Source: Mediannikoviicoccus sp037890055 (GTDB lineage Bacteria > Bacillota > Clostridia > Tissierellales > Peptoniphilaceae). From it: a stretch of 64,000 bases of DNA. The notes under the pieces were generated by a model. It saw only the letters and a program-made list of their open reading frames with translations. It made no database searches and was not told the DNA's origin. Location of the stretch: NCBI GenBank assembly GCA_037890055.1, contig JBBKBD010000004.1; one strand, 5' to 3'. How positions within the stretch are numbered: position 1 is the first letter of the stretch; the number at the start of each line of letters is the position of its first letter. Below, piece after piece: positions 17,224 to 26,309 of this stretch. Both the position numbers and the translations under genes were made by a program.

Positions 17224-18246
17224 ATGTCAATAGATTACAAAGCAGCCGGCGTAGATAAAGAAGCTGGTTACGAAACGGTTAACCTTATTAAGGATATGGT
17301 AAAGAAGACCCATGATAAAAACGTACTAACAGATCTAGGTGGATTTGCAGGATTATTTGATATCGGCTCATTTAATTACAAAAATCCCGTACTAGTTTCA
17401 GGAACCGACGGAGTTGGTACAAAGGTACTTATTGCAAGGGAACTTGGAATAAATAACACAATTGGCCAAGACTGCGTTGCCATGTGTGTGAATGACGTAT
17501 TATGCCAAGGTGCAAAACCATTATTCTTCCTTGACTACATTGGAACAGGTAAGGTTGTACCAGAGAAGATGGCACAAATCGTTGAAGGCGTTTCAGAAGG
17601 TTGTTATAAGGCAGGCTGTGCATTAATTGGCGGCGAGACTGCGGAGATGCCAGGAGTATATGCAGTAGACGACTATGACCTTGCTGGCTTTGCAGTTGGT
17701 ATTGTAGACAAGGACAAAATTATTTCTGGTAGCAGCATTAGACCGGGCAATGTCTTATTTGGACTAAAGTCATCAGGAGTTCACTCCAATGGATTTTCAT
17801 TAGTGAGAAAAGTTGTAGAGACTGCAGGACTAAAGTACAGCGACAAATTTGGTGACACAACCATTGGAGAAGCACTACTAGTTCCTACGAGAATTTACGT
17901 TAAGACCATGCTTTCCCTAATGGACGAAGTTGAAGTTAAGGGCATGTGCCACATAACAGGTGGAGGACTTTACGAAAATGTTCCAAGAATGTTACCTGAA
18001 GACACAAAGGCAAAAATAAATCTTAAGGACTTTGAAATCCCTGAAATATTTAAACTGATTGAAGAAAAGGGAAACATTGAAAGAGAAGAGATGTATAACA
18101 CATTCAACATGGGAATTGGATTTGTGTTTGCAGTGGATGCTAAGGACAGCGAAAAAGTTAAAGCCTTCTTTGAAAACACCGATGAAGAACTTATAGAACT
18201 TGGCACTGTAGAAGAAGGCCATAGGGAAGTTTGCCTTGAGTACTAA
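17224..18246 (+). CDS. purM: Phosphoribosylformylglycinamidine cyclo-ligase
   Basis: A 340-residue AIR synthetase that closes the imidazole ring from FGAM with ATP. Motifs seen in order are SGTDGVGTKVLIA near residue 60, QDCVAMCVNDVLCQGAKPLFFLDY near residue 80, LIGGETAEMPGVY near residue 138, GLKSSGVHSNGFSLVR near residue 180 and HITGGGLYENVPRMLP near residue 243. Ribosome site AGGAGGAA precedes the ATG. The 3' end overlaps the purN start by 11 bases. Confidence 0.96.
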   Translation: MSIDYKAAGVDKEAGYETVNLIKDMVKKTHDKNVLTDLGGFAGLFDIGSFNYKNPVLVSGTDGVGTKVLIARELGINNTIGQDCVAMCVNDVLCQGAKPLFFLDYIGTGKVVPEKMAQIVEGVSEGCYKAGCALIGGETAEMPGVYAVDDYDLAGFAVGIVDKDKIISGSSIRPGNVLFGLKSSGVHSNGFSLVRKVVETAGLKYSDKFGDTTIGEALLVPTRIYVKTMLSLMDEVEVKGMCHITGGGLYENVPRMLPEDTKAKINLKDFEIPEIFKLIEEKGNIEREEMYNTFNMGIGFVFAVDAKDSEKVKAFFENTDEELIELGTVEEGHREVCLEY

Positions 18247-18850
18247 AAATATTGCCATACTTGCATCGGGATCAGGCTCCAACGCCCAAGCCATAATAGA
18301 TGCTTGTAAACAAAATGAAATTGCCGGGGTTGTTAGGATAATCATATCCGACAACCCTAAGGCATATGTGTTACAAAGGGCGAAAGAAAATAATATTAAA
18401 GCAGTTGTGGAAAGGGATTTTGAAAAAATAAAAAATCTCCTGGAACAAGAAAAAATTGACTTAATAGTTCTTGCGGGATATTTAAAAATTCTTCCAGAAG
18501 TCTTTATAAACCATTTTAATAATAAGATTATAAACATACACCCTTCACTAATCCCTTCATTTTGTGGCGAAGGGTTCTATGGCGAACATGTACATAGGGC
18601 GGCCATTGAAAGAGGTGTAAAAGTTTCTGGATGCACAACCCACTTTGTAAACGAGATTGCAGATGGAGGACCAATAATTTTTCAAAAGGTTGTTGAAGTA
18701 AAGCAAGGTGACGACTACAAGACCTTGGCTAGAAGAATTCTTGAACAAGAGCATCCACTACTTGTAAAAAGTTGTAAATATTTTTGTGAAGACAGACTGG
18801 AAGTAAAAAGACATATGGTATATATAAAGGAGAAAAAATGCGAGCATTAA
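18236..18850 (+). CDS. purN: Phosphoribosylglycinamide formyltransferase
   Basis: A 204-residue GAR transformylase using 10-formyl-THF. The N-terminal IAILASGSGSNAQAI phosphate loop, the catalytic NIHPSLIPSF segment near residue 102 and GCTTHFVNEIADGGPI with the catalytic His/Asp near residues 131-140 are all present. The only suitable start is TTG at 18236, inside the end of purM; it puts the canonical sequence directly at the N-terminus. The tail overlaps purH by 13 bases. The start is chosen by homology pattern, since no ATG lies nearby. Confidence 0.92.
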   Translation: MSTKNIAILASGSGSNAQAIIDACKQNEIAGVVRIIISDNPKAYVLQRAKENNIKAVVERDFEKIKNLLEQEKIDLIVLAGYLKILPEVFINHFNNKIINIHPSLIPSFCGEGFYGEHVHRAAIERGVKVSGCTTHFVNEIADGGPIIFQKVVEVKQGDDYKTLARRILEQEHPLLVKSCKYFCEDRLEVKRHMVYIKEKKCEH

Positions 18851-20352
18851 TTTCTGTTTATGACAAGGAAAATATAGTTGAATTTGCAAAAGGACTGGAA
18901 GATTTAGGATGGGAGATTATCTCCACTGGAGGTAGCTTTAAAAAATTAAAGGAAGCGGGAGTAGCTGTTAAAGAAGTTTCTTCCGTTACAAACTTTCCCG
19001 AAATACTTGGAGGTAGAGTAAAGACATTACATCCATTTATCCACGGCGGAATTTTATTTAGAAGGGATAACGAAGAAGATGTTAAAACACTAAAAGAACA
19101 GGGCATTGAGTCCATCGACATGGTTGTAAATAGCCTATATCCATTCAAAGAAGTGGTTGCAAATAGGTCAAGCCATGAAGACACAATCGAAAACATCGAC
19201 ATCGGTGGTCCATCTATGATTCGTGCCTGCGCAAAGAACTATAAACACTGTCTAATAGTTACAGACAAGAGTCAGTATGACGAAGTTATAAAGAGATTAA
19301 AAGAAAAGACAGACGATCAAGACTTCAGAATGAAACTTGCAAAAGAGGCCTTTCAATTAACTGCCACCTACGACAGTTTAATCGCCGACTACTTTAACAC
19401 AAAGGCAGAAGAAGAGTTTCCTGAAAAATTAAACAAGTCATACGAATTAGTTCAAGAGCTTAGATATGGAGAAAACCCACATCAAAAGGCTGCCTACTAC
19501 GAAGACTCAACACCATTTGGAAAGCTAGAACTAAAACAGCTTCATGGCAAAGAGCTTTCATATAATAACCTAAACGACTTAACCGGTGCTTTCAAAGCCA
19601 ACAAGGTTTTTGATGAACCATGTGTCGTTGCAGTTAAACATACAAACCCATGTGGCATTGGAGTTGGAGAAAATATTTATGAAGCCTACACCAAGGCCTA
19701 CGAATGTGATTCAGTTTCAATCTTCGGTGGAATTATCGTACTAAATAGAGAAGTGGATAAAGAAACTGCCCAAAAGATGTCAGAAATATTTTTGGAAGTA
19801 ATTGCAGCACCATCTTTCTCAAAGGAAGCTATTGAAATTCTTGAAACAAAGAAAAATATTAGACTAATAGAAATCTCCAACATGAACGAAGTAAAACTTG
19901 AAGATAAACAGATAAAACAAGTTTTAAATGGAATTTTAGTTCAAGACTCAGACGACATACTATACACCGGCGAGCTTGACTTTGTTACAAATAGAAGACC
20001 TAGCGAAGAAGAATTAAAACAACTTGAATTTGCATGGAAGTGTGCAAAGAGCGTCGCATCAAACGGAGTTGTAGTTGCAAAGGACGGACAGACCCTAGGC
20101 ATCGGCCAAGGAGAGACCATGAGGGCATGGGCCGTTGAAGAAGCACTAGACCGAGCAGGGGAAAAAGTAAATGGCGCAGTATTTGCTTCCGATGGATTTT
20201 TCTTTGTAGATACAATGGAACTACTACATGAAAAGGGAATCACTGCCATAATCCAACCAGGAGGATCAGTGAAGGACCAAGATGTAATAGATTACGCTAA
20301 CGAACACGATATGGCAATTGTATTTACCCACACAAGACATTTTAGACATTAA
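18838..20352 (+). CDS. purH: Bifunctional AICAR formyltransferase / IMP cyclohydrolase
   Basis: A 504-residue bifunctional enzyme for the last two steps to IMP. The N-terminal MGS-like IMP cyclohydrolase domain (residues 1-190) shows STGGSFKKL and GGRVKTLHPFIHGGIL. The formyltransferase domain has LRYGENPHQKAAYY near residue 205, GKELSYNNLNDL near residue 240 and the catalytic Lys-His in VAVKHTNPCG near residue 268. It closes the operon and a strong hairpin follows. purD, purL/Q/S, purK and purB are absent from the cluster and must be elsewhere. Confidence 0.96.
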   Translation: MRALISVYDKENIVEFAKGLEDLGWEIISTGGSFKKLKEAGVAVKEVSSVTNFPEILGGRVKTLHPFIHGGILFRRDNEEDVKTLKEQGIESIDMVVNSLYPFKEVVANRSSHEDTIENIDIGGPSMIRACAKNYKHCLIVTDKSQYDEVIKRLKEKTDDQDFRMKLAKEAFQLTATYDSLIADYFNTKAEEEFPEKLNKSYELVQELRYGENPHQKAAYYEDSTPFGKLELKQLHGKELSYNNLNDLTGAFKANKVFDEPCVVAVKHTNPCGIGVGENIYEAYTKAYECDSVSIFGGIIVLNREVDKETAQKMSEIFLEVIAAPSFSKEAIEILETKKNIRLIEISNMNEVKLEDKQIKQVLNGILVQDSDDILYTGELDFVTNRRPSEEELKQLEFAWKCAKSVASNGVVVAKDGQTLGIGQGETMRAWAVEEALDRAGEKVNGAVFASDGFFFVDTMELLHEKGITAIIQPGGSVKDQDVIDYANEHDMAIVFTHTRHFRH

Positions 20353-20384
20353 AAAAATCGGCATAGGATTCTATGCCGATTTTT
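20353..20384. terminator. Bidirectional-looking terminator after purH
   Basis: ATCGGCATAG and CTATGCCGAT form a perfect 10-bp stem around GATT, with an A run before and a T run after. A very similar hairpin recurs at 24050-24088. Confidence 0.9.
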
Positions 20385-20430
20385 AACGAAAACATATTGC
20401 TGAATAAAAGACATTGCAGATTAATTAAAA

Positions 20431-20516
20431 TAACTCTAGATTAATGACAAAACTTGAAGTAAGTAATATTTAGAGTTATAATAATTTTGAGTTAAAAAAA
20501 TATCATAAACTCAAAA
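20431..20516 (+). promoter_or_regulatory. Promoter and GAGTT inverted repeats upstream of the rhodanese operon
   Basis: TTGAAG (20454-20459) and TATAAT (20477-20482) lie 17 bases apart. TAACTCTA at 20431-20438 is the inverse of TAGAGTTA at 20471-20478, which overlaps the -10 box. A second inverted pair, TTTTGAGTT (20485-20493) and AACTCAAAA (20508-20516), lies over the likely start of transcription. The repeated GAGTT half-sites suggest binding of a regulator. Confidence 0.55.
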
Positions 20517-20542
20517 AAATTTATTTCAGAAGGGAGATTTAA

Positions 20543-22186
20543 ATGAAGAAAAAAGTATTATCTTTAGTGTTAATATTTGCAATGACATTGACGATTTTTG
20601 CAGGATGTAAATCTAAAGAAAATAATCAATCAGAAGAAACTGGTTCTAAAGTGGAAGAAACAAATACTACACAAGAATCACAAGCAACAGAGGAAGAAAA
20701 GGAAGTTTCAAAATCTTATAAAAATGATGCAAAAATGAGTGATTTTGAAATGGCAAGTATTGATGATGTAAAAACTGCAATGGACAAGGCAGATGGAGAC
20801 ACATTATTAGTAGACGCTAGACCTCAAGAAAATTATTCTGGATGGGCTTTAGAAGGGGCTAAGAATGGCGGACATTTAAAAAATGCAAAACTTTTCTCAT
20901 CTAGATGGTTAGACTGTGAATATTCAGCTGAAGCTCCTAGAGAAGCGTACTTAAAAAGAGCTTTAGAAAGTCAAGGAATTAGCAAAGATAAAAATGTTAT
21001 CGTATATGATTATTCTGGAGAACAAGCTGCACATGTTGCGAAATATTTTAATGATGAAGGTATATCTAAGGTAAAAGTATTTTCTGCAAAAGAAATTATA
21101 GATGAAGGTAAAGATTTAGTATCCTATGAAAACCATAATATGTTTTTACCAACTGAAATAGTTAAAAACATTTCTGATGTTAAGACAGGAAAGTCTAGTG
21201 AATTATCAGCTGAAGCTAAAGAAATTATTGGAGATAATATAGATAAAGTAGTACTTGTAGATGTAGGTTGGGGAAATGCTGGAGCTTCTACATATTTTAC
21301 AGTAGGACATGTACCGGGATCTGTGCATATAAATACAGATTCATATGAAAGACCAAGAGTTTACGTACCAGAAAAGAGATCTGACTATGCAAAAGAATGG
21401 AGGTTAATTTCTCTTGAAGAATTCCGTGATTCAGTTTGTACTCAATATGGGATAACAAAAGATTCAATCGTAATTGTTTCAGGAACAGGAACATCACCTC
21501 AAGCAAGATTAGGATATATGTTAAGAAGTTTAGGCGTAAAAGTGTATGCAATGTCAGGGGCATTGACTGCATGGAAGTATAATGGATATGAATTAGACAC
21601 TGCTAAAGAAACTTTAGTAATTCCAAACTCAGTAGAAAGTTTTGGAGCAGATAATATAGCTAATCCAGATGAAATACTATGGACAGATACAATAAAATCT
21701 ATCTTAGCAGGAAAAACTCCTGGTCAAGTTGCCGACAATAGAGGCAAGGATGAATGGGATGGAGAATATTCAGGATATGGATATCATGACTTAGCAGGAA
21801 GAATTGATGGTTCCATTTGGTGTCCTCAAGGGGATAAAAAAGAAGGTCAATATTTTGATAATGTAGATAATACACCAAGAACAAAAGAAGAACTTATTTC
21901 ACATATGACTGAATATGGATTAGATCCATCTCAAACTATTGCATTTTTCTGTGGTGATAGTTGGGGAGCAGCTCATATATCCTACTTCTGTCAATCAAAT
22001 GATATAAATACAATTAAGCAATGGGGTAATGGATGGATTCCATGGTCTAATTTAGGAAATGAATTTATAGATCATAATGGGAAAAAAGTTCATTACGATA
22101 AATACTTAGATACAGTAGTAGATGAAAATGGTAATGATGTTAGAGATGATGTAAATATACTAGGTGATAAAGTAGATGAAAAATAA
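20543..22186 (+). CDS. Lipoprotein with three rhodanese-like domains
   Basis: A 547-residue exported lipoprotein. The signal peptide ends in the lipobox FAGC, with the lipid-bearing Cys at residue 22, followed by a Ser/Glu/Thr-rich linker. Three rhodanese-like domains follow at about residues 70-210, 225-365 and 370-525. In the first two the active-site Cys position is replaced (VIVYDYSGEQAA, VIVSGTGTSPQA). In the third, IAFFCGDSWGAAH keeps a Cys near residue 470 in the P-loop-like position. The protein would act outside the membrane on sulfane sulfur or a related anion. Its end overlaps the next gene by 11 bases, and an MFS transporter follows. Leucine is written mostly as TTA, unlike in the pur genes. 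Confidence 0.88.
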   Translation: MKKKVLSLVLIFAMTLTIFAGCKSKENNQSEETGSKVEETNTTQESQATEEEKEVSKSYKNDAKMSDFEMASIDDVKTAMDKADGDTLLVDARPQENYSGWALEGAKNGGHLKNAKLFSSRWLDCEYSAEAPREAYLKRALESQGISKDKNVIVYDYSGEQAAHVAKYFNDEGISKVKVFSAKEIIDEGKDLVSYENHNMFLPTEIVKNISDVKTGKSSELSAEAKEIIGDNIDKVVLVDVGWGNAGASTYFTVGHVPGSVHINTDSYERPRVYVPEKRSDYAKEWRLISLEEFRDSVCTQYGITKDSIVIVSGTGTSPQARLGYMLRSLGVKVYAMSGALTAWKYNGYELDTAKETLVIPNSVESFGADNIANPDEILWTDTIKSILAGKTPGQVADNRGKDEWDGEYSGYGYHDLAGRIDGSIWCPQGDKKEGQYFDNVDNTPRTKEELISHMTEYGLDPSQTIAFFCGDSWGAAHISYFCQSNDINTIKQWGNGWIPWSNLGNEFIDHNGKKVHYDKYLDTVVDENGNDVRDDVNILGDKVDEK

Positions 22187-22538
22187 AAAAATTTTAGTAG
22201 TATTTATTGTTTTTGCTATTTTGATAGCTGGATCTTTCTATTATATTACAACTTCTACTCTTAACAGTGAAAATGAAGCTAATAAAAATACTGCTAGCAC
22301 AGAAGAAACGGTATCGGAAGCAAAAGCAAAAGCGAATGCACAAAAACTGATAGGAGAAACTTTAACTCAAGATGAAGTTAAAGAAAAACTAGGTGATTGG
22401 TCTAATTTTGAGATGAGTAGTGAAGGCTGTGAAAGAGGAGTTTATGCAGGCAGATTTTTTTACAATGATTTTACTATCTTCTCAAAAACATATGATAAAG
22501 GCCAAACCTATCAGATAGAATCAATAAATGAAAAGTAG
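22176..22538 (+). CDS. Small membrane-anchored extracytoplasmic protein, unknown
   Basis: A 120-residue protein with one N-terminal hydrophobic helix (residues 5-26) that could be a signal anchor, then a polar Asn/Thr/Glu linker and a compact C-terminal part from about residue 55 (LIGETLTQDEVKEKLGDW ... ERGVYAGRFFYNDF). I do not recognise the family. It overlaps the end of the rhodanese lipoprotein and precedes the transporter by 9 bases, so it probably works with them at the outer face of the membrane. Confidence 0.75.
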   Translation: MKNKKILVVFIVFAILIAGSFYYITTSTLNSENEANKNTASTEETVSEAKAKANAQKLIGETLTQDEVKEKLGDWSNFEMSSEGCERGVYAGRFFYNDFTIFSKTYDKGQTYQIESINEK

Positions 22539-22547
22539 GATGTTTTT

Positions 22548-23858
22548 ATGAGTAACTTTCTTGATAAAATAGGTATAAAGGGAGATTTGAAGGAAAACTT
22601 CGGACTTATAATACTGCTTGCGTTTGGAGTTGCTGTTATTTCAGGACTACCATTCTTTAGGTTTGAGTATTATGATGTTTATTTAAAGACATATAACTTA
22701 ACTAACACTCAAATGGGTGTATTTGGATCTATAATTGGATTTTTTGGAATTATATCCTATTTGTTTGGGGGAGTAATAGCAGACGGTTTAAATGTAAAAA
22801 AAATTATAGTAGTTTCTTTATTAATTACAGGAATTGGTGGATTTGCACATCTATTGCCTCTAGGGTTCAAAGGGCTACTTATAATATATGCAGTTTGGGG
22901 AGTTTCTACTACTTTTGCATTTTGGCCAGCTTGTGTAAAAGCTATTAGAGTAGTTTCTGATGATACAAACGAAGGAAAGGCCTATGGTTTTTTTGAAGGT
23001 GGAAGAAATATTGCTGCAAGCATAATAGCGTTAATAGCCTTGATACTATTTAGAATAGGGGTATCAGGAATGGACAATAAATTACTAGCTATGAAATATG
23101 TAATTTTATTCTATTCCATTACAAATATAATTATGGCTGTTTGTGCTCATTACTTCATAAAAGATGATAAGATGGTGCTAGCAACAGGAAGTGTTAGCTT
23201 TAAAGGTATATCAAAGTTATTAAAAAATCCTGCAACATGGATAATTTGTTTAGTATCCTTCTTTAACCACATATTTTGTTTAGCGGTATACTATTATATA
23301 CCTTATACAACGCAAATACTTGGAGCTTCTGTAGCCTTTGGAGCAACTATGGGATTATTGCGTAGATTTGGTTCAATAGGAGGTAATATATCTGGAGGAT
23401 ACTTAGCTGATAGAATAGGAACAGGTAAGTTAATGCTATCTGCATATATTTTTATCTTTGCATTACAAATTATATTTATACTTGTTCCAATAAATCCGAA
23501 ATTCATATGGATGGTTGCTGTACTATATGTGTTAATATTAGTGTTTTTTAATATGAACTATGCAATGTCGTGGACTATGATTAGTCAAAGTGATATTCCT
23601 GTAGAATATTCTGGAACGGCAGCGGGGCTTATCTCCACTGTTGGAGCTATCCCAGAAATGTTCGTTTCAATAACTGCAGGAAATATAATTGATAAGAATC
23701 CAGGAATCGTAGGATATAAATATATATTTTATGTGTTAACCGCCATTATAGGAATCGAAAGCATTTTAATATATATATGGATTAGACATCTAAGAAAAAA
23801 AGAATCTCAAAAGATGGAAGAAAAGACAAAAGAAGATATTAAAGTGTGTATGCACTAA
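22548..23858 (+). CDS. Major facilitator superfamily transporter
   Basis: A 436-residue membrane protein with about twelve hydrophobic helices in two halves. The loop after helix 2 carries a loose MFS signature (GGVIADGLNVKKI), and the matching loop in the second half is GGYLADRIGTGKL. The overall look, with FAFWPACVKAIR in helix 4, resembles MFS carriers of the organophosphate/nucleoside-like branches, but the substrate cannot be read from sequence. It is the third gene of the operon with the rhodanese lipoprotein, so a sulfur-containing or related anion is a reasonable guess. A terminator follows. Confidence 0.88.
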   Translation: MSNFLDKIGIKGDLKENFGLIILLAFGVAVISGLPFFRFEYYDVYLKTYNLTNTQMGVFGSIIGFFGIISYLFGGVIADGLNVKKIIVVSLLITGIGGFAHLLPLGFKGLLIIYAVWGVSTTFAFWPACVKAIRVVSDDTNEGKAYGFFEGGRNIAASIIALIALILFRIGVSGMDNKLLAMKYVILFYSITNIIMAVCAHYFIKDDKMVLATGSVSFKGISKLLKNPATWIICLVSFFNHIFCLAVYYYIPYTTQILGASVAFGATMGLLRRFGSIGGNISGGYLADRIGTGKLMLSAYIFIFALQIIFILVPINPKFIWMVAVLYVLILVFFNMNYAMSWTMISQSDIPVEYSGTAAGLISTVGAIPEMFVSITAGNIIDKNPGIVGYKYIFYVLTAIIGIESILIYIWIRHLRKKESQKMEEKTKEDIKVCMH

Positions 23859-23860
23859 AA

Positions 23861-23893
23861 AAACAGACCGGCAAATTTGTCGGTCTGTTTTAA
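23861..23893. terminator. Bidirectional terminator between MFS gene and minus-strand small gene
   Basis: ACAGACCG and CGGTCTGT flank a ten-base loop. An A run on the left and a T run on the right allow it to work on both strands; it overlaps the stop codon of the minus-strand small gene. Confidence 0.88.
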
Positions 23894-24030
23894 AGTTTAT
23901 TGTTAGCTATAACCTTCTTAAGCTCCATTGTAACTTCATCTATTTCCAATCGAGTGGAATTTTTTTCGGCATATTTATCTGCTTCATCAAGCTTTCTTTC
24001 AATATCATCGACCTTGTCAATATTCTCCAT
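23890..24030 (-). CDS. 46-residue small acidic protein, unknown
   Basis: On the minus strand an ATG at 24030 follows an excellent GGAGGGG ribosome site and opens a 46-codon frame ending at the TAA at 23890. The product is highly charged and likely helical (KVDDIERKLDEADKYAEKN then RLEIDEVTMELKKVIANNKL), with a look of a small antitoxin or coiled-coil adaptor. No partner toxin lies next to it. Start, ribosome site and terminator make expression likely; function is unknown. Confidence 0.65.
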   Translation of the reverse strand: MENIDKVDDIERKLDEADKYAEKNSTRLEIDEVTMELKKVIANNKL

Positions 24031-24049
24031 AGCCCCTCCAATATTATAG

Positions 24050-24088
24050 TAATAAAAATCGGCATAGGATTTCTCTTATGCCGATTAA
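24050..24088 (-). terminator. Terminator of the minus-strand CWB2 gene
   Basis: AATCGGCATA and TATGCCGATT pair around a ten-base loop; read on the minus strand the stem is followed by TTTTTATT. It shares 18 identical bases with the terminator after purH. Confidence 0.85.
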
Positions 24089-24107
24089 TTTTTCTATAGA
24101 CTAAGGT

Positions 24108-26129
24108 CTAGTTGTCACCTTTAATATAATCTATAAATGGATTGTTTACCCAAATCTTTACTGCAGTTGCAGTGCTTCCCTTTAGAGTTTCATTTAAAGT
24201 CTTAATAACTTTTTCGCTGTCCTTTTCAAGGGTAAATGTGTGAAGGATTAGATTATCTTTTTCGATTCTATTGTCGATTAGGTTTCCGTATCCTTCGCCC
24301 ATTTCTGCTGTTGTGCTATATAGTGGAACCCACCATGAGTCTGCGATTCTGTTTTCGCCTTTAGGCATATCTTTTGTCTTCATTCCATTTGCAATAACAA
24401 GTTTATCAAGTTTTTGCATATCTGTTTTGTTTTCGAATTCAATATAGATATTAAATTCGATTGAGTTTGCAATCATCTTGTTGTCTTTTACCTTCACAAC
24501 TTCATACTTGTCAGTTGCAGGAGCTGGTTCGCCCCATTCTTTTCTATATTCATATGCTGAAGACTTTGGTTCTATTGCAACCTTACCTTTAATACCTTCC
24601 ATTCTTAGGATGGCTAAAAGTTGGTTTACATTTTCGATTGAGTCTTGGCTGTAAACAAAAGTCTTGCTCTTATCAAATGAGTTTGCATAGTCCTTTGAGA
24701 TTATGTTAAAGCCTGTAGCTTCGTTTTTTGTAATAAGCTCAACACCGGCTCTAAATGCGTCGTTATTTGTTAACACCTTTGCCTTGTCGTACTCTTTGCC
24801 AAGTTCAAATGCTACATATGGGTTTGAAATGTCGCCAGACTTCATAGCCTTAACGTCGTTATTAGCTACAAGTCCCTTAACCATTTTGTCGATAATTGGT
24901 TTTAATTCTGTTCCCTTAATGAAATCTTTTAAAGTTCCAGCTTCTACATTTGAACCTAATTTATATGCGGCAGCTGCTTTTAAAACGGCTTCGTCATATT
25001 CGCCGGCTTCAAGGCCAAGTACCTTAAGAGCTTGCTCTTTTGTAATAACTCTTGTTAGTTCAGAAACTTTATTTCCGTTAGTGAATAGATTTATAATATC
25101 TAACTTTTCGTTACCTGTTAGAGCTGGTCTATTCTTTGCGTCTTGTAGTTCCTTTGGCATTTTGCTTAGGGCATATGAAAGGGCTGAGTCCTTTCCATAT
25201 AGCATATTTATAATATTGTTTTCAGAAACTGAACTGTTTCCACCTACAACTACAATTTCTTTAGCATTTTCTTTTATAAATGAAAGAACTTTTTCGTTAA
25301 CTCCGTCCTTTGTAACAAGAAGGATAGGTGCGTTAAGTTGTGCCGCAGCTGATGATGCTGATAGTGCATCTGGATAGTCTTCGCCGCTTGCTATGATTAC
25401 TTTATTAAGTTCGCCAAATTCTTTTTTGTATTCCTTTGCAACTTCAAGTGAAGTAAGGTATCTATTTATACCGCTGATTCTTCTTTCTTCACCCTTTACA
25501 GAACTTTTTCCACCGATTATAACGGCGTTTTCAATATCCTTAGTTGAAGGTGCAAGGTTCAACTTACTAAATTTACCTTCTTTATTTCTTCCTGCAAGAG
25601 GACCTGCAGCAAGTGCGTCAGGATATTTTTCTCCGTCTGCTACATAGTTTGCAATATTTTCCTTTGCGATTTCTTTGCCAAGTAATTTGTATCTTAGTTC
25701 GCCAATCTTTTCAGAAGTCTTATATCTATTTGCTCCTGAAACTCTTTCAACAGGGTATGACTTTGAAATTTCTCTTTCAACGTCCATTGACACTGTTGAT
25801 TCTCCACCAAGAATATATACCTTTTCAGGTTTTATTCTTTCAAGTTCCTTCTTAGTGTTTTCGTTAAGTTTTTTTGAGCCAGTTAAAAGTAGTGGCCATT
25901 TTTCTTGAATGGTCAATGTACTTCCAACAAGGGCATCAGGAAATACTTCCCCGCTTGCAACTACAACTACTTTAGATTTTTCATAATATTTTTCTGAAAT
26001 CTTAGTAGCAGTTTCATATCTGTTTGCACCACTGATTCTCTCTATCTTTAAACCTTGTGATGCATTTGATTTGCCTGCAGGAATTAACATTGATCCTGCT
26101 AAAAGTACAGCTAAAAATTTTTTATTCAT
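24108..26129 (-). CDS. Secreted CWB2-repeat cell-wall protein with unrecognised C-terminal region
   Basis: A 673-residue exported protein. The signal peptide is KKFLAVLLAGSMLIPAG, cut near SNA. Three CWB2 repeats follow at about residues 27-125, 128-212 and 215-315 (RISGANRYET, RVSGANRYKT, RISGINRYLT). The remaining 350 residues are a region I do not recognise, with a helical part (GNEKLDIINLFTNG; ITKEQALKVLGLEAG) and a beta-rich C-terminal part. I place the start at the second ATG (26129), 8 bases from AGGAGG; the first ATG is only 2 bases from it. A TATAAT box on the minus strand lies at 26161-26166. Probably displayed on the wall. Confidence 0.9.
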   Translation of the reverse strand: MNKKFLAVLLAGSMLIPAGKSNASQGLKIERISGANRYETATKISEKYYEKSKVVVVASGEVFPDALVGSTLTIQEKWPLLLTGSKKLNENTKKELERIKPEKVYILGGESTVSMDVEREISKSYPVERVSGANRYKTSEKIGELRYKLLGKEIAKENIANYVADGEKYPDALAAGPLAGRNKEGKFSKLNLAPSTKDIENAVIIGGKSSVKGEERRISGINRYLTSLEVAKEYKKEFGELNKVIIASGEDYPDALSASSAAAQLNAPILLVTKDGVNEKVLSFIKENAKEIVVVGGNSSVSENNIINMLYGKDSALSYALSKMPKELQDAKNRPALTGNEKLDIINLFTNGNKVSELTRVITKEQALKVLGLEAGEYDEAVLKAAAAYKLGSNVEAGTLKDFIKGTELKPIIDKMVKGLVANNDVKAMKSGDISNPYVAFELGKEYDKAKVLTNNDAFRAGVELITKNEATGFNIISKDYANSFDKSKTFVYSQDSIENVNQLLAILRMEGIKGKVAIEPKSSAYEYRKEWGEPAPATDKYEVVKVKDNKMIANSIEFNIYIEFENKTDMQKLDKLVIANGMKTKDMPKGENRIADSWWVPLYSTTAEMGEGYGNLIDNRIEKDNLILHTFTLEKDSEKVIKTLNETLKGSTATAVKIWVNNPFIDYIKGDN

Positions 26130-26309
26130 TTGCATTCCCTCCTTTAGTACTTTCGATATTATTATACAACAAAAGAAAACCTTTTATCATAAAAATTTTC
26201 ATTAAACTATTTAATAATGTAAGGTTTTGCCCTTGCACCATTGCAAAAACTTGTGTTTAAAGATAAAATTGTTATATATGTTATTTGATATTAAAGAGAA
26301 GGGGAGAAA

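Noticed and set aside
24703..25377. Long plus-strand frame of 224 codons
   Set aside because: It is antisense to the CWB2 gene, has no ribosome site, and reflects the codon bias of the real gene.
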